A stretch of DNA of 64,000 bases, from positions 3,984-67,983 of the forward strand of contig JBNKRJ010000064.1 of NCBI GenBank assembly GCA_050296515.1. The letters are read 5' to 3'. The stretch comes from NBLH01 sp050296515 (GTDB taxonomy: Bacteria; Bacteroidota; Bacteroidia; Bacteroidales; NBLH01). Shown here in pieces: positions 33,097 to 42,900 of the stretch. Within the stretch, counting starts at the first letter, position 1. Every line of letters starts with the position of its first letter. The position numbers and the translations under genes were made by a program. Under the pieces are notes generated by a model that did no database searches, was not told where the DNA came from, and worked only from the letters and a program-made list of their open reading frames with translations.

Positions 33097-34638
33097 CTAA
33101 TTCTTCAAAATCGTAAACTCCACCCTTCTGTTTAGTTGCCTGCCTTCATCCGTGTTGTTATCAGCAATGGGTTTGGTTTCCCCATAACCTTTTGCAATAA
33201 TTCTTTTTTCAGGGATACTTTTGGCAACCAAATATTCTTTGACAGCACTTGCCCTTTCTTCTGAAAGTTTCATGTTTGCATCAGCACCGCCAACATTATC
33301 AGTGTGTCCCGACATTTCAATTTCCAGTTTTGAATTGTCGTTAAGTACTTTTACTACACGGTCGAGTTCAGGATAAGATTCAGGTCTTAAGGTTGCATTC
33401 CCATAATCGAAAAAAATATTGTTTAATCGAATGGTTTGACCAATTTCAATAGGTGCCAGATACAAATCTTTTTTCACCTCCAGGTAATTCGTGACAGTGT
33501 CTAAATTTAGGTTCTCAGAAACTGATAAAAAATGCTCGGAAGTTGCCATAAAACCATAGTTTTTACCAGAAGGCAGAACAATTTTATAGCTTCCATCAAC
33601 TGTATTTGAATAAGCATATCCTGCAATAATTCCATCAGGTAGTATTTCATATTGAAGACCAGCACTAATTGGTTCCTTTGTTTTCGCATTGTAAACATTT
33701 CCATAAACCAGAACAACCGGGTTGGGCCTGTCTTCAGACTTCATTTTTATACGGACAATGTCGGATCCACCATGTGAGTCGCGTGTTGTAACCATATAAC
33801 CATATTCTCCATTAGCATCCAGAGTGAAATAACCATCCCACCCTTTCGTATTAATAGGTGCTCCCATATTTACTGGTTCTGACCATTTTCGCCAGGTATC
33901 ATCCAGTCTGGTTGTTTTCCAAATATCCATATCTCCCAGACCACCATCTCTATCACTTGCAAAATAGAGTGTAACATTATCAGAGGCAATAAAAGGAGTC
34001 ATTTCATTGGTTTTTGATTTACTTATCGGAAACAATATCTTTTTTGGCTTTGTCCATTGATTTCCTTGCTTTAAAAAGCTGACATACAAATCATTCAATG
34101 GGCTTCCTTCGGTTTCGGAATAGTATAGTATCATGGTTTTTCCATCGTTGGCCATGGTTGCACCATGAAGTTGGCCACGCATCCTTTCATAAAAACCTTC
34201 TATTTCAAGTTCTTCTGGCCTTGACCATCCATTAGCTGTTTTTACACACATAGAAAAACCAATGCCATCAAACCTTTTTTTTGAGGTAAAAGTGCCCATA
34301 ATCAGCATCCTGCTACCATCTGGAGAAACCCAATACACAGAATTGGTATAACGGGTATTCATCAACCCTTCCTCATGTTGGGCCGGGCCCCATTCTCCAT
34401 TTTTATCCAATTTCGAAAACCAAATATCCTTTGCGTCCTTATCTCTTTTGTACCTTGTGTTTAAAGGATGTCCAGATCTTACAAAATAAAGTGTCTTACC
34501 ATCAGCCGAAATTACAGGAGCAAGTTCATGATATTTTGAGTTAACATTTGGTCCAAGATTTTCAATCACCCTATCATCCTGCGAATAGACTTTGAGCAAT
34601 AAAAATGAAAAAATAAAGGCAACTAGAATAGCTTTCAT
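33097..34638 (-). CDS. OmpA-family protein with PD40 (WD40-like) repeats
   Basis: The protein has 513 residues with a signal peptide (AILVAFIFSFLLLKVYSQ). Residues 30 to about 295 form PD40/TolB-like propeller repeats (ISADGKTLYFVRSGH, VSPDGSRMLIMGTF, IASDNVTLYFASDRDGG). A carboxypeptidase-regulatory-like beta-sandwich follows (about 305-390), then an OmpA peptidoglycan-binding domain (about 400-513) with NIFFDYGNATLRPESYPEL, SGHTDNVGG and GYGETKPIADNNTDEGRQLN. This architecture is common in Bacteroidota, including proteins linked to type IX secretion (PorE-like), and anchors an outer-membrane assembly to the wall. Its 3' end is duplicated at 24921-25000. Confidence 0.88.
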   Translation of the reverse strand: MKAILVAFIFSFLLLKVYSQDDRVIENLGPNVNSKYHELAPVISADGKTLYFVRSGHPLNTRYKRDKDAKDIWFSKLDKNGEWGPAQHEEGLMNTRYTNSVYWVSPDGSRMLIMGTFTSKKRFDGIGFSMCVKTANGWSRPEELEIEGFYERMRGQLHGATMANDGKTMILYYSETEGSPLNDLYVSFLKQGNQWTKPKKILFPISKSKTNEMTPFIASDNVTLYFASDRDGGLGDMDIWKTTRLDDTWRKWSEPVNMGAPINTKGWDGYFTLDANGEYGYMVTTRDSHGGSDIVRIKMKSEDRPNPVVLVYGNVYNAKTKEPISAGLQYEILPDGIIAGYAYSNTVDGSYKIVLPSGKNYGFMATSEHFLSVSENLNLDTVTNYLEVKKDLYLAPIEIGQTIRLNNIFFDYGNATLRPESYPELDRVVKVLNDNSKLEIEMSGHTDNVGGADANMKLSEERASAVKEYLVAKSIPEKRIIAKGYGETKPIADNNTDEGRQLNRRVEFTILKN

Positions 34639-34689
34639 CAGACTTGATTGATTAAGTTACGTATCCAGAATTTAATTTACTATTAATTT

Positions 34690-35907
34690 TTATAATAGCA
34701 ATAAGTGTTTTTTAGTTATGTATCTAACCGGATACCATGAAGCCACAAAACCAATGCCAACAACAGTAAAGAAAACATAAACCAAATCCAGAGGTTGAAT
34801 TTCGACAGGATATTGCTCAAGCATAAAATTACCTTCAACACCAACAAAACCAAATTTTATTTGAAGCCAGCAAATTAATACACCAAGTAATACTCCTCCA
34901 AAAGCCCCGAGGATAGATATCATCCAACCTTCTAACAGAAAAATTTTACGAATTAACGAATTATCAGCCCCCATGTTTTGAAGTGTCACTATATCATCCT
35001 TTTTATCGATGATAAGCATTGTAAGAGATCCTGTGAGATTAAAAGAAGCGATAATAATAATGAATGAAAGTATCAGAAAAATTGCCCACTTTTCAGATTT
35101 CATGATTTTGAAAAGAAACTCGTGTTGCTGATACCTGTTTTTAACAACAAATTCATTACCTAAAATTGTTTCAAGTCGATGTTGAAATACTTGAGGAACA
35201 ATACCTTCTTTAATTTTTATATCAATAGATGTAACTTCATCATAGTATTCAAGAAGTTTCCTGCAAAAATCAATAGGTACAATAATCAACTCAGAATCAT
35301 ATTCTTCCTGAAAAACTGAAAATACTCCAACGGGGTAGATTAACTTTGAATTAATTACATTAAGATTTGTAAGACTTGGTTTAGCATCTCTTTTGGGGGC
35401 TAATATTTTTATTGGTTTCACTAAACTTAAATTGATTCCCAGCCTGTTAGATAGAAGGTATCCAATTACAGCAAAGTCTTCGTACTTGTTTTTAAGCAGA
35501 AATTCACCATTTATCATCATAGTATCTATGCCGCTTGTTTTATTAAAGCTGTCAGACACCCCCTTTATTCTTGCAATACCCTGTTTTTCATTGTATTCAA
35601 GCATGACATTTTCTTCCAGAACTTCTGTAAAGGAAGCAATTTCTTCCATATTGCTAATTTTTGCAATAAGGCTGTCAGTTGCAGAAAATACCTTCCCCTC
35701 GACAAGTGTTATTTTAAAATCTGGATCAAACGAACTGAAAAAAGTTTTTATAAGGCCTTCAAAGCCATTAAAAACAGATAACACAATGATAAGTGCGGAA
35801 GTGATTATAGCTAATATTGTTACTGATAAAAAGGAAATCAGGTTAACCAGATTGGTTGTTTTTTTAGCAAAAAGATAACGCTTTGATATGAAAAAGGAGA
35901 GGTTCAA
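34690..35907 (-). CDS. FtsX/LolE-like ABC transporter permease
   Basis: The protein has 405 residues. One N-terminal membrane helix (residues 20-45, IIVLSVFNGFEGLI following) precedes a periplasmic MacB-type domain of about 220 residues and three C-terminal helices (IFLILSFIIIIASFNLTGSL, FGGVLLGVLICWLQ, VYVFFTVVGIGFVASWYP), the LolC/LolE layout. It probably extracts lipoproteins from the inner membrane with an unlinked LolD ATPase. The start is TTG at 35907: the resulting N-terminus (NLSFFISKRYLFAKK) matches the family start and no in-frame ATG exists. Its neighbour rbfA upstream is a pairing usual in Bacteroidota. Confidence 0.85.
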   Translation of the reverse strand: MNLSFFISKRYLFAKKTTNLVNLISFLSVTILAIITSALIIVLSVFNGFEGLIKTFFSSFDPDFKITLVEGKVFSATDSLIAKISNMEEIASFTEVLEENVMLEYNEKQGIARIKGVSDSFNKTSGIDTMMINGEFLLKNKYEDFAVIGYLLSNRLGINLSLVKPIKILAPKRDAKPSLTNLNVINSKLIYPVGVFSVFQEEYDSELIIVPIDFCRKLLEYYDEVTSIDIKIKEGIVPQVFQHRLETILGNEFVVKNRYQQHEFLFKIMKSEKWAIFLILSFIIIIASFNLTGSLTMLIIDKKDDIVTLQNMGADNSLIRKIFLLEGWMISILGAFGGVLLGVLICWLQIKFGFVGVEGNFMLEQYPVEIQPLDLVYVFFTVVGIGFVASWYPVRYITKKHLLLL

Positions 35908-35920
35908 GTTTTTTCAATTT

Positions 35921-35979
35921 GGGTCATTGGTGTATTAGTCATTGGGCATTAGAGTACATGACTAAATCTAATGACCAGG
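35921..35979. repeat. heptad array H1, palindromic
   Basis: Units in sevens: GGTCATT, GGTGTAT, TAGTCAT, TGGGCAT, TAGAGTA, CATGACT, AAATCTA, ATGACCA. The right half answers the left (GGTCATT/AATGACC and TTAGTCAT/ATGACTAA), so the array can fold into one long imperfect hairpin in the rbfA-lolE gap. Confidence 0.6.
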
Positions 35980-35981
35980 TT

Positions 35982-36314
35982 CTACTTAAGCAATTCATTA
36001 ATTTTATCAGCATGATCAAGTGAATCATCTATAAAAAACTTTAAATCAGGAAGTTTCCTTAGTTGATTTCGAAGCTTTTTACCTAACTCATATTTAATTT
36101 TCCCAGTATCATTTACCACCATTTCTATTACTTTTTCAATCTCACTGACTGGAAAAATACTCAAATAGACACGTGCCACTGATAAATCAGGACTAACCCT
36201 CACAACAGTAACAGAAATAAGTTTACCCAAATAATAAGTTGCTTTTTGCTGGAAAATTAAACTAAGCTCTTTTTGAACCAAACGCTCTACCTTTTTTATC
36301 CTTGTCGATTCCAT
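35982..36314 (-). CDS. rbfA: ribosome-binding factor A
   Basis: The protein has 110 residues, the usual RbfA length. It is a KH-like fold with the N-terminal RIKKVERLVQKELSLIFQQ, the central VTVVRVSPDLSVARVYLSIF and the C-terminal LRNQLRKLPDLKFFIDDSLD and DHADKINELL, all diagnostic. It binds the 30S subunit and helps 16S rRNA maturation and cold adaptation. It is divergent from the SprB-repeat gene and lies upstream of the lolE-like gene. Confidence 0.93.
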   Translation of the reverse strand: MESTRIKKVERLVQKELSLIFQQKATYYLGKLISVTVVRVSPDLSVARVYLSIFPVSEIEKVIEMVVNDTGKIKYELGKKLRNQLRKLPDLKFFIDDSLDHADKINELLK

Positions 36315-36388
36315 TTATAGTAAGATTATAAGCCAGGATACCATTCTTTGCCAAATTAATTTTCGATGATTCCCTGACTGATTTTCTG

Positions 36389-36396
36389 TAAATTTG
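36389..36396 (+). promoter_or_regulatory. −7 box for the SprB-repeat gene
   Basis: TAAATTTG matches TAnnTTTG. It lies about 80 bp before the proposed TTG start. No clear −33 seen. Confidence 0.4.
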
Positions 36397-36432
36397 CTAT
36401 ATTTAATCTTGCAAAAGTAAACAAAAAACCCA

Positions 36433-36475
36433 ACTTGAGAAGTTTGAAACTGGAAATTAGAAACTGGATATTTTT
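36433..36475 (+). repeat. heptad array H2
   Basis: Units in sevens: AACTTGA, GAAGTTT, GAAACTG, GAAATTA, GAAACTG, GATATTT. GAAACTG recurs exactly 14 bases apart. It overlaps the extreme 5' end of the longest SprB-repeat reading frame, implying that the true start is downstream. Confidence 0.6.
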
Positions 36476-39098
36476 GTTGCAAAAACAGACACCAGTATGT
36501 TATAGAGCTATTTTGGCCCTGGTATTTATCATTGATGTAGTCATTGTTCATGCTCAATATAGTAGCAACGAATTCCCTGCTGTTGGCACAAATTTCATCA
36601 TGGCCGTTTCTAAGGTTTCATCTCAAAAACAACTAGATATTAGAGATTTAGGCGATGATGTTTGGGATCTGTCTGTGTTCAATCCAACCAGCTTTGATAC
36701 TTTAAGAATCATGCAAAAGAAAAAAACGCGTTATGGCAAGCGGTTTCCTGAAGCAGATGTTGCTGTTGTGACCAATCCGGTTGATATGGAATATTTGATT
36801 ATTGATTCTGGAAAGGTATACCTGGCTGGGCTGATCGGAGATTTCATGGAAAAGAAACTACCGGTGCTTTTGCGGTTTAAGGATAAGCTGCTTTATAAAA
36901 ATCCTCATTTAAAACTTAATGAACATTATTCAGATACTTCAGATACATATTTTGTTTCACCATATTTTCATCATCCTGGCACAGATTCGATTAAAGCTGA
37001 TATTGAGTACATTAGGACAGGCAGGGTAGATGCATCAGGAAAATTAATTACACCTTTAGGGGAATACCAAGTCGACCGCGAAGTGATTTTTGTTGAGAAA
37101 AGGGTACGAGGTTACAAACATTCAATGTTCGGTTGGACACCGGCACCTGAATATTCTTTAAACAAACATTTTACCATGTATCGATGGTATACTAAAGACA
37201 ATAAACTCCCTGTAGCTGAGGCTTTTCTTAATATGGATGATAAGATTGAGTATGTCAGGTACCAGTATGATTCTCCACTTAGATTAGCCTTTACTGGTGA
37301 GCATGTGAATTGCAAAGGTGCCTCAAATGGAATGATTGATTTAACAGTGACAGGTGGTATTCCTGATTACAGCTATAAATGGACAAATGGAGCAATTACC
37401 CAGGATTTAAAAAATGTAAAAGCAGGTACTTATCGGGTGGTAGTTACTGATAACAGGGGTAGAACAATTTCCTCGTATTATACTGTTACAGAACCCCTTA
37501 TTGCACTACAGGCAAATCTTAATGTAAAACATGTAAGTTGCAGAGGGAGAAAAGACGGACAAATTAAACTGGAGATCAAAGGAGGGAAAACACCTTATGA
37601 TTTTATTTGGTCAAACGATTCTGTAAATGAAATAATAACAGGTTTAGGCCCTGGAAAAACATATGTTAAAGTTACTGATGCTGCCGGATGTGTAATTATT
37701 GACAGTGTTGAAATTACTCAGCCAGAGTACAAATTAAAGGCGGATTTTGAGGTAACCCATGTTTCTTGCTACAATGGAAATGATGGGCAGGCAACTTTAT
37801 TTGCTGATGGAGGAACTGCCCCGTACCGATTTCAATGGACTGACAATGATACAAGTAGGATAAAGATTGGTTTGAAAGCAGGTACTCATCAGGTAAAAGT
37901 GTTTGACAAAAATAATTGCTCGATAACAAAAGAGGTTTTGATAAAACAACCCGATAGTCCTATAAAGATAAGCAGTAAAATTGCTCAGGTAAGTTGCTTT
38001 GGCGGTTCGGATGGGAAAATTGAGCTTGAAGTCAGTGGAGGCAAACCTCCTTACAATCATTTATGGCAAGACAGTTCAGAAAGAAAGAACCTAATGGGAA
38101 TAGTTGCAGGCAAATACCAGCTAACTTTAACTGATAAAAACAATTGCGTAGTTAACGAAACGTTCATAGTTAGTCAACCAGAATCAGGCATAAAAGCACG
38201 TTTTACGAAAAAAGATGTAAGTTGTTTTAATGGAAATGATGGTGAAGTTAAAGCTTTAGTTTCAGGTGGTACACCAGGATACGATTATCAATGGACGAAT
38301 GGGCAAACCAAAGATGAACTAAAAAAGCTTATGCAGGGGAGTTATGTGGTGAAAATTACTGATAAAAAGCAATGTGTTGTATATGACACCGTTGAAATTA
38401 CCGCTCCTGAACAACCATTAACTGTTGATTTTGTCAAATATGATGTAAAATGTTACAAGGGAGGCGATGGCTCAATAAAGCTAATAGTAGAAGGAGGCAC
38501 TCCTGAATATTCATACTCCTGGTCAAATAAAGCAAATCAGCGTGATATTAATGGCCTGAAAGCTGGGAAATACACGGTGACTGTAGAAGATAGTAAGCTA
38601 TGCAAACTAAAAAAAGAGTTTGAGATTACCGAGCCCCAAACTGCAATTGAAGTTTCTGTTGAAAAGATTGATGTAAATTGTTTTGGAGAAAAATCTGGAT
38701 CAATATATTTAACCGTGACAGGAGGTATTCCTGATTATTCCTATAAGTGGTCTGATGGAAATGATGCACCAAGTATACTTGGGATTGGAGCTGGTAAATA
38801 TGAGGTTGAAATTGAAGATAGTAGACAATGCAAGAAAAAAGAAGTTATTGAGCTTATTGAACCATCAAAAATTACGATAGAATCAAAAATTACAATGCCT
38901 GATTTGGAAAAAGAAAACGGGTCGATTACTATTGAGATAATAGGAGGCTCAAAACCTTTTCATATTGTTTGGGATGATGGGACACAGGAACTTGTACATA
39001 AAAATATAGGAACCGGGCATCACGATGTGCAGGTTACTGATTCAAAAGGGTGTACTGAGGTTAAAAATTTTGAGTTAGATGGAGAAAACAAAAATTAG
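36474..39098 (+). CDS. secreted SprB-repeat protein
   Basis: The protein has about 874 residues. A signal segment (AILALVFIIDVVIVHAQ) precedes an N-terminal domain of about 230 residues that I do not recognise (DVWDLSVFNPTSFDTLRI; RWYTKDNKLPVAEAF). Eight SprB-type repeats of about 75 residues follow to the end, each with the pattern VSCxGxxDGxIxLxVxGGxPxYxYxW...GLxAGxYxVxVTD...C...ITxP; the eighth is degenerate and lacks the first Cys. SprB is the large mobile gliding adhesin of Flavobacterium. No type IX C-terminal sorting domain is evident, so export and anchoring are unclear. The start is TTG at 36474 or 36477; the frame extends to TTG 36435, but that stretch is a heptad array. Confidence 0.82.
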   Translation: MLQKQTPVCYRAILALVFIIDVVIVHAQYSSNEFPAVGTNFIMAVSKVSSQKQLDIRDLGDDVWDLSVFNPTSFDTLRIMQKKKTRYGKRFPEADVAVVTNPVDMEYLIIDSGKVYLAGLIGDFMEKKLPVLLRFKDKLLYKNPHLKLNEHYSDTSDTYFVSPYFHHPGTDSIKADIEYIRTGRVDASGKLITPLGEYQVDREVIFVEKRVRGYKHSMFGWTPAPEYSLNKHFTMYRWYTKDNKLPVAEAFLNMDDKIEYVRYQYDSPLRLAFTGEHVNCKGASNGMIDLTVTGGIPDYSYKWTNGAITQDLKNVKAGTYRVVVTDNRGRTISSYYTVTEPLIALQANLNVKHVSCRGRKDGQIKLEIKGGKTPYDFIWSNDSVNEIITGLGPGKTYVKVTDAAGCVIIDSVEITQPEYKLKADFEVTHVSCYNGNDGQATLFADGGTAPYRFQWTDNDTSRIKIGLKAGTHQVKVFDKNNCSITKEVLIKQPDSPIKISSKIAQVSCFGGSDGKIELEVSGGKPPYNHLWQDSSERKNLMGIVAGKYQLTLTDKNNCVVNETFIVSQPESGIKARFTKKDVSCFNGNDGEVKALVSGGTPGYDYQWTNGQTKDELKKLMQGSYVVKITDKKQCVVYDTVEITAPEQPLTVDFVKYDVKCYKGGDGSIKLIVEGGTPEYSYSWSNKANQRDINGLKAGKYTVTVEDSKLCKLKKEFEITEPQTAIEVSVEKIDVNCFGEKSGSIYLTVTGGIPDYSYKWSDGNDAPSILGIGAGKYEVEIEDSRQCKKKEVIELIEPSKITIESKITMPDLEKENGSITIEIIGGSKPFHIVWDDGTQELVHKNIGTGHHDVQVTDSKGCTEVKNFELDGENKN

Positions 39099-39157
39099 GA
39101 AGTTTGTATTAGAATGTAATGCGTTAATTTTACCAATAAATTTTTATTCACAAAACC

Positions 39158-39418
39158 ATGATGAAAGTACGAAAAGCTACACCAGAAGATATTAAACAAA
39201 CAGCGGATTGGGAAACATGGGGCAAAGAACCTTCGGAGTTTCCCTGGCACTACGATGAAAAAGAAACTTGCTACATTCTTGAAGGAGAGGCTGTTGTAAC
39301 TAACAAACAAGGCAGCCAGATTTCGTTTGGTCCAGGCGATTGGGTTGAGTTCGAGCAAGGTTTGTCATGTACTTGGAAAATTAGTAAAACAATTAACAAC
39401 CGTTACATGTTTGGTTGA
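39158..39418 (+). CDS. small cupin-domain protein
   Basis: The protein has 86 residues forming a single cupin (Cupin_3/DUF861, EutQ-like) barrel: FPWHYDEKETCYILEGEAVV carries the first motif with metal-binding His and Glu, and ISFGPGDWVEFEQGLSCTW the second. The ending WKISKTINNRYMFG is typical of this small family. The function of such free-standing cupins is not established. A second ATG three bases downstream (39161) may be used. The next gene begins 12 bp after its stop. Confidence 0.8.
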   Translation: MMKVRKATPEDIKQTADWETWGKEPSEFPWHYDEKETCYILEGEAVVTNKQGSQISFGPGDWVEFEQGLSCTWKISKTINNRYMFG

Positions 39419-39429
39419 AACTTATTACA

Positions 39430-39906
39430 ATGAACGAAACATCTAATCTTAAACAAGTTTTTACAAGCCTGAAAATTATTTATTTGGGCTTAATCATGGG
39501 CCAAATAACCGTTATTGCAATTTTCCTTTTTCTTGTGTACTCAGGCAGCTCGCCAGGGATGGACGATCTAAGTAATATTCTTTTGTTTGTTGCATTTTTA
39601 CTCGTTGCAGGTGCTGTTTTTGCTTCAAACAAAATTTTCAATCTAAAGATGAGCCAAATTGATGAAGGCAATTCACTTGAATATAAATTAATTGAATACA
39701 GAACCAGCCTTATTATAAAATTTGCAGTTTTGGAAGGTCCATCGCTACTCTCAGCGGTTTTCTTTTTTATGACTGCCAATGCGTTATTTCTAATTTTTTC
39801 GATTTTGATTTTAGGATTCTTTTTTATTTATCGACCTTCAAATAGTAAAATTGCAAGTGATTTAAAACTGAAAGCAAATGAGGTTGATATTATCAACAAT
39901 CTTTGA
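39430..39906 (+). CDS. hypothetical membrane protein
   Basis: The protein has 158 residues from the ATG at 39430 with four hydrophobic segments (IYLGLIMGQITVIAIFLFLV, ILLFVAFLLVAGAVFA, LIIKFAVLEGPSLLSAVFFF, ALFLIFSILILGFFFIY). A conserved-looking loop EGNSLEYKLIEYRTSLI lies between the second and third. Small four-helix proteins of this outline are common in Bacteroidota, with no known function. It is probably co-transcribed with the cupin gene. Confidence 0.65.
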   Translation: MNETSNLKQVFTSLKIIYLGLIMGQITVIAIFLFLVYSGSSPGMDDLSNILLFVAFLLVAGAVFASNKIFNLKMSQIDEGNSLEYKLIEYRTSLIIKFAVLEGPSLLSAVFFFMTANALFLIFSILILGFFFIYRPSNSKIASDLKLKANEVDIINNL

Positions 39907-39922
39907 GTAAAGATAGTAATTT

Positions 39923-39949
39923 CAAGGTTAGTTTGTCAGGTGACAGCAC
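39923..39949 (+). repeat. MITE family C, degenerate fragment C4
   Basis: 27 bp differing at only a few positions from the start of copy C1 (CAAGGCTAATTTGTCAGG in C1, CAAGGTTAGTTTGTCAGG here), followed by a partial TGGCTAA. Terminal repeats are lost. Confidence 0.6.
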
Positions 39950-39996
39950 TTGGCTAAGAAATTTATGACTCGTTAGCCCTGACATAATATTAAAGA

Positions 39997-42900
39997 TTAA
40001 TTTAACTTCCCTGCCAAAACACATGTCTTCTTTGTTTTCTTAACAACTCCTTGTAAATTAAACACTTCGAAATAGATTACATAAATTCCAATTCGGGCTT
40101 TGGTTTGGTTTTCATGCAGACCATCCCAACTAAACTCACCTTCGGTGGCCAAAAGTTTAGTATTGGCAATTCTTTTTACCAGTCTACCTTTTGCATCGTA
40201 AATGCTCACATTTGCAACATAGCCAGGTTCATTGAATTTGTAACGAATAAATACAACATCCTCATAACCATCATTGTCGGGCGAAAAGGTTTCAGGTTCA
40301 ATCTTAACTTTTTCATCTATTCCATCAGCTAGCTGCCTGAACTGAGAGTTTTGATTCCCCGGAGTTGCAAAACCTACCGTACTTGCTGCTGAGTGCCAGT
40401 TGTCTTGATCACCTGTCCGTTTAAGCGGATCAATTCGTTCCAGGGAAACTCCTTCATTATCTGTAATCAAAGCGAAATGCATCTTTTCAGTATAGCTAAA
40501 TTCGTCAATAATTGTATCACCATAAAGCAAAACAACGGTTCCCTCATCATCATTGTAGGACGGCAATATTGGAATTTGTAAAAACTGATCATATGAAGCT
40601 GCCGGATAATCACGCTTGGTTTTTACTGTATCTGTGCTTATTGCCAAAAATACACCGGGTGATAACATTTTATTAAACTCCGATAATTGCTTTTTTGATT
40701 CAATTTCACCTTCATCACTTCGTCTTGCCAGGCTTATTTTGCTTAAATCTACAGGTAAGATTGCTTTATTGTAAATCTCAACAAAATCAACACCTTTAGG
40801 TTTCGGATTAAAGAGTAATTCGTTAATTATCAAATCATTACTTGATGGGACAAAGTAGGTAAAAGACAATTCTATAGGTTTTATTGCATTACCATTAAGA
40901 TCTGTTACATTTTCAACAGATAAGGTATAACCGTTTCCATTTAAAAATTCAACAGGAAATTCCAGAAAAACTTCATTTGTTCTTTCAGAATGCTTGTAAG
41001 CTGCTATGGGTGAGCCTATACCATCACTAACCTGATAATTTGCAACTGTTTGTGCACTGTTTATTTCCACCTCTTCAGAGAATATTAACCTGATAAATTT
41101 TTCAGAATCTGCAAACGCCTCTCTTGCTGAAATAAGGTAGTAAGTGAATTTCCCACGTGTGGCATTGATTGCATTTTCGCAAAAATCCATCAACCCTGCA
41201 ATGTGAATTTCCTGCTCTTGTGCATCCGTAAAATTATCCTGAAACTGCAAAATGATGGTGGTTCTTGAGGTATCCGAAAATTGTGCAAAAAGAATTGGGT
41301 TTGCCCCTTCATCTAGTTGATAATTGGCTGTATTGAGCGCAGTTGATTCAGTAATGTTTTTCGAAAAAGTAACGGCTAACTTGTTTGATGACAAAACCTT
41401 AACCTGAAGAAGCTCGAATGGAATATTATCTGTGTTGTCTTTGATCACAGAGTTTTCTTTGCCCGGGGTTCCTCCTTTATAGTCTTCTGATGCGCGCCAA
41501 TTGTTTGCAGCCCCACAAAAATTTTCGGCATCAATTCTTTCAAGCGACCAGCCACCTTCTTTTTTCGAATCAGCATTGTACCAGTTATCAGAATAATTTA
41601 CATATTCAACCAACTGATTTTCTTTATTATAGAGTACAATACTGGTTCCTGAACCTGTTAATTGGCTTTCGGATAAAATACCCATTGTGTTTCCAAAAGT
41701 TTGAAAGGATTCTTTATTGCCTGGCGCACATATAATTAGATATTCGTTGGCTTTTAATATATTATTTTCAAAATCTCTTAAAGCATTATCGCCTACTTGT
41801 AGCCTCCATCCCGATAAATCTAAATCAGTTTGTGATCTGTTAAACAATTCAATGTATTTTGCAGCAGGTAATACTGCTGGCGAAGGGCCGATGTCAACCA
41901 TCAACTCATTAATAATCAAATCAAAAATGCCCCCTGGGTAATAACTAAAACTGATGTTTGTTGCATCGATTGATTTCCCATTTTCATTTTTAACATTAGC
42001 AATATTCAGTAAATAATCAACTCCCTTACTAAAGCTGCTGAAGGTTAACTGAACCATACTATCCTTAACCAAAGTTGCAGAAAGCGGGTTCCCGATGGAA
42101 TTATCAACCAAATAATTAGTTAGCGTTTCAGCACTTGTTTGCTCTAGTGGATGGGTGAATTCGAGCATCAGCTCAGTTTGGCTTAAAACATAAAGGTTTT
42201 CAATTACAAAGGGAATATATTTGAAATCATAACTTGATTCACTCATAAGGTTTCCGCTGATGTCCTCCATGTTTGAAATAGTGATTGAATAAGTTTGATT
42301 CGCCGCAAAATCAGATGAATAAATAAGCGTTAGCATGGTGCCATCAACACTTAAAACTGCTGAATTTGGAGCCTCGAAACCATCTATGCTATAATTATTT
42401 ATATTTTCGGCAATAATCTGATTTACTTTTTCAGAAAATTGGATCTGAAGCGTATTTGCGTCAATTGCTGTAACTGAAGAAACTTGTGGTGGATTATTAT
42501 CTAAAGAAATACTCAAATCGTCCATCCATAAAAAACCAGCTCTAGAAGCAGTCCCAAAACTAAATACCAGACCACAATAATCGGTAAAAGTATAATCTGC
42601 ATTTGTTGCTGAACCAGCTATCTGTGCATTTTCAAAGTTGGAGTTATTATAATAACTGAGTGACCATTCTCCTGACATGGAGCGGATTACCTCAATTCCT
42701 ATAAGCTCGGAGTTATTCCAGTCAAAATCGGATACAATTAGTGCTTGTTCAGCAGCACCATCTGTGACTTTCCAAAGTGTTAGCAAATCATCAGTGCCGC
42801 TTAAATCAACTCCAACAGCATAACCATCAATGGTTGAGCTGGTTAAATCACTTTCATTTGCCAACAGATAAAACCAAAACTTATTGGTTCCTGAAGGATC

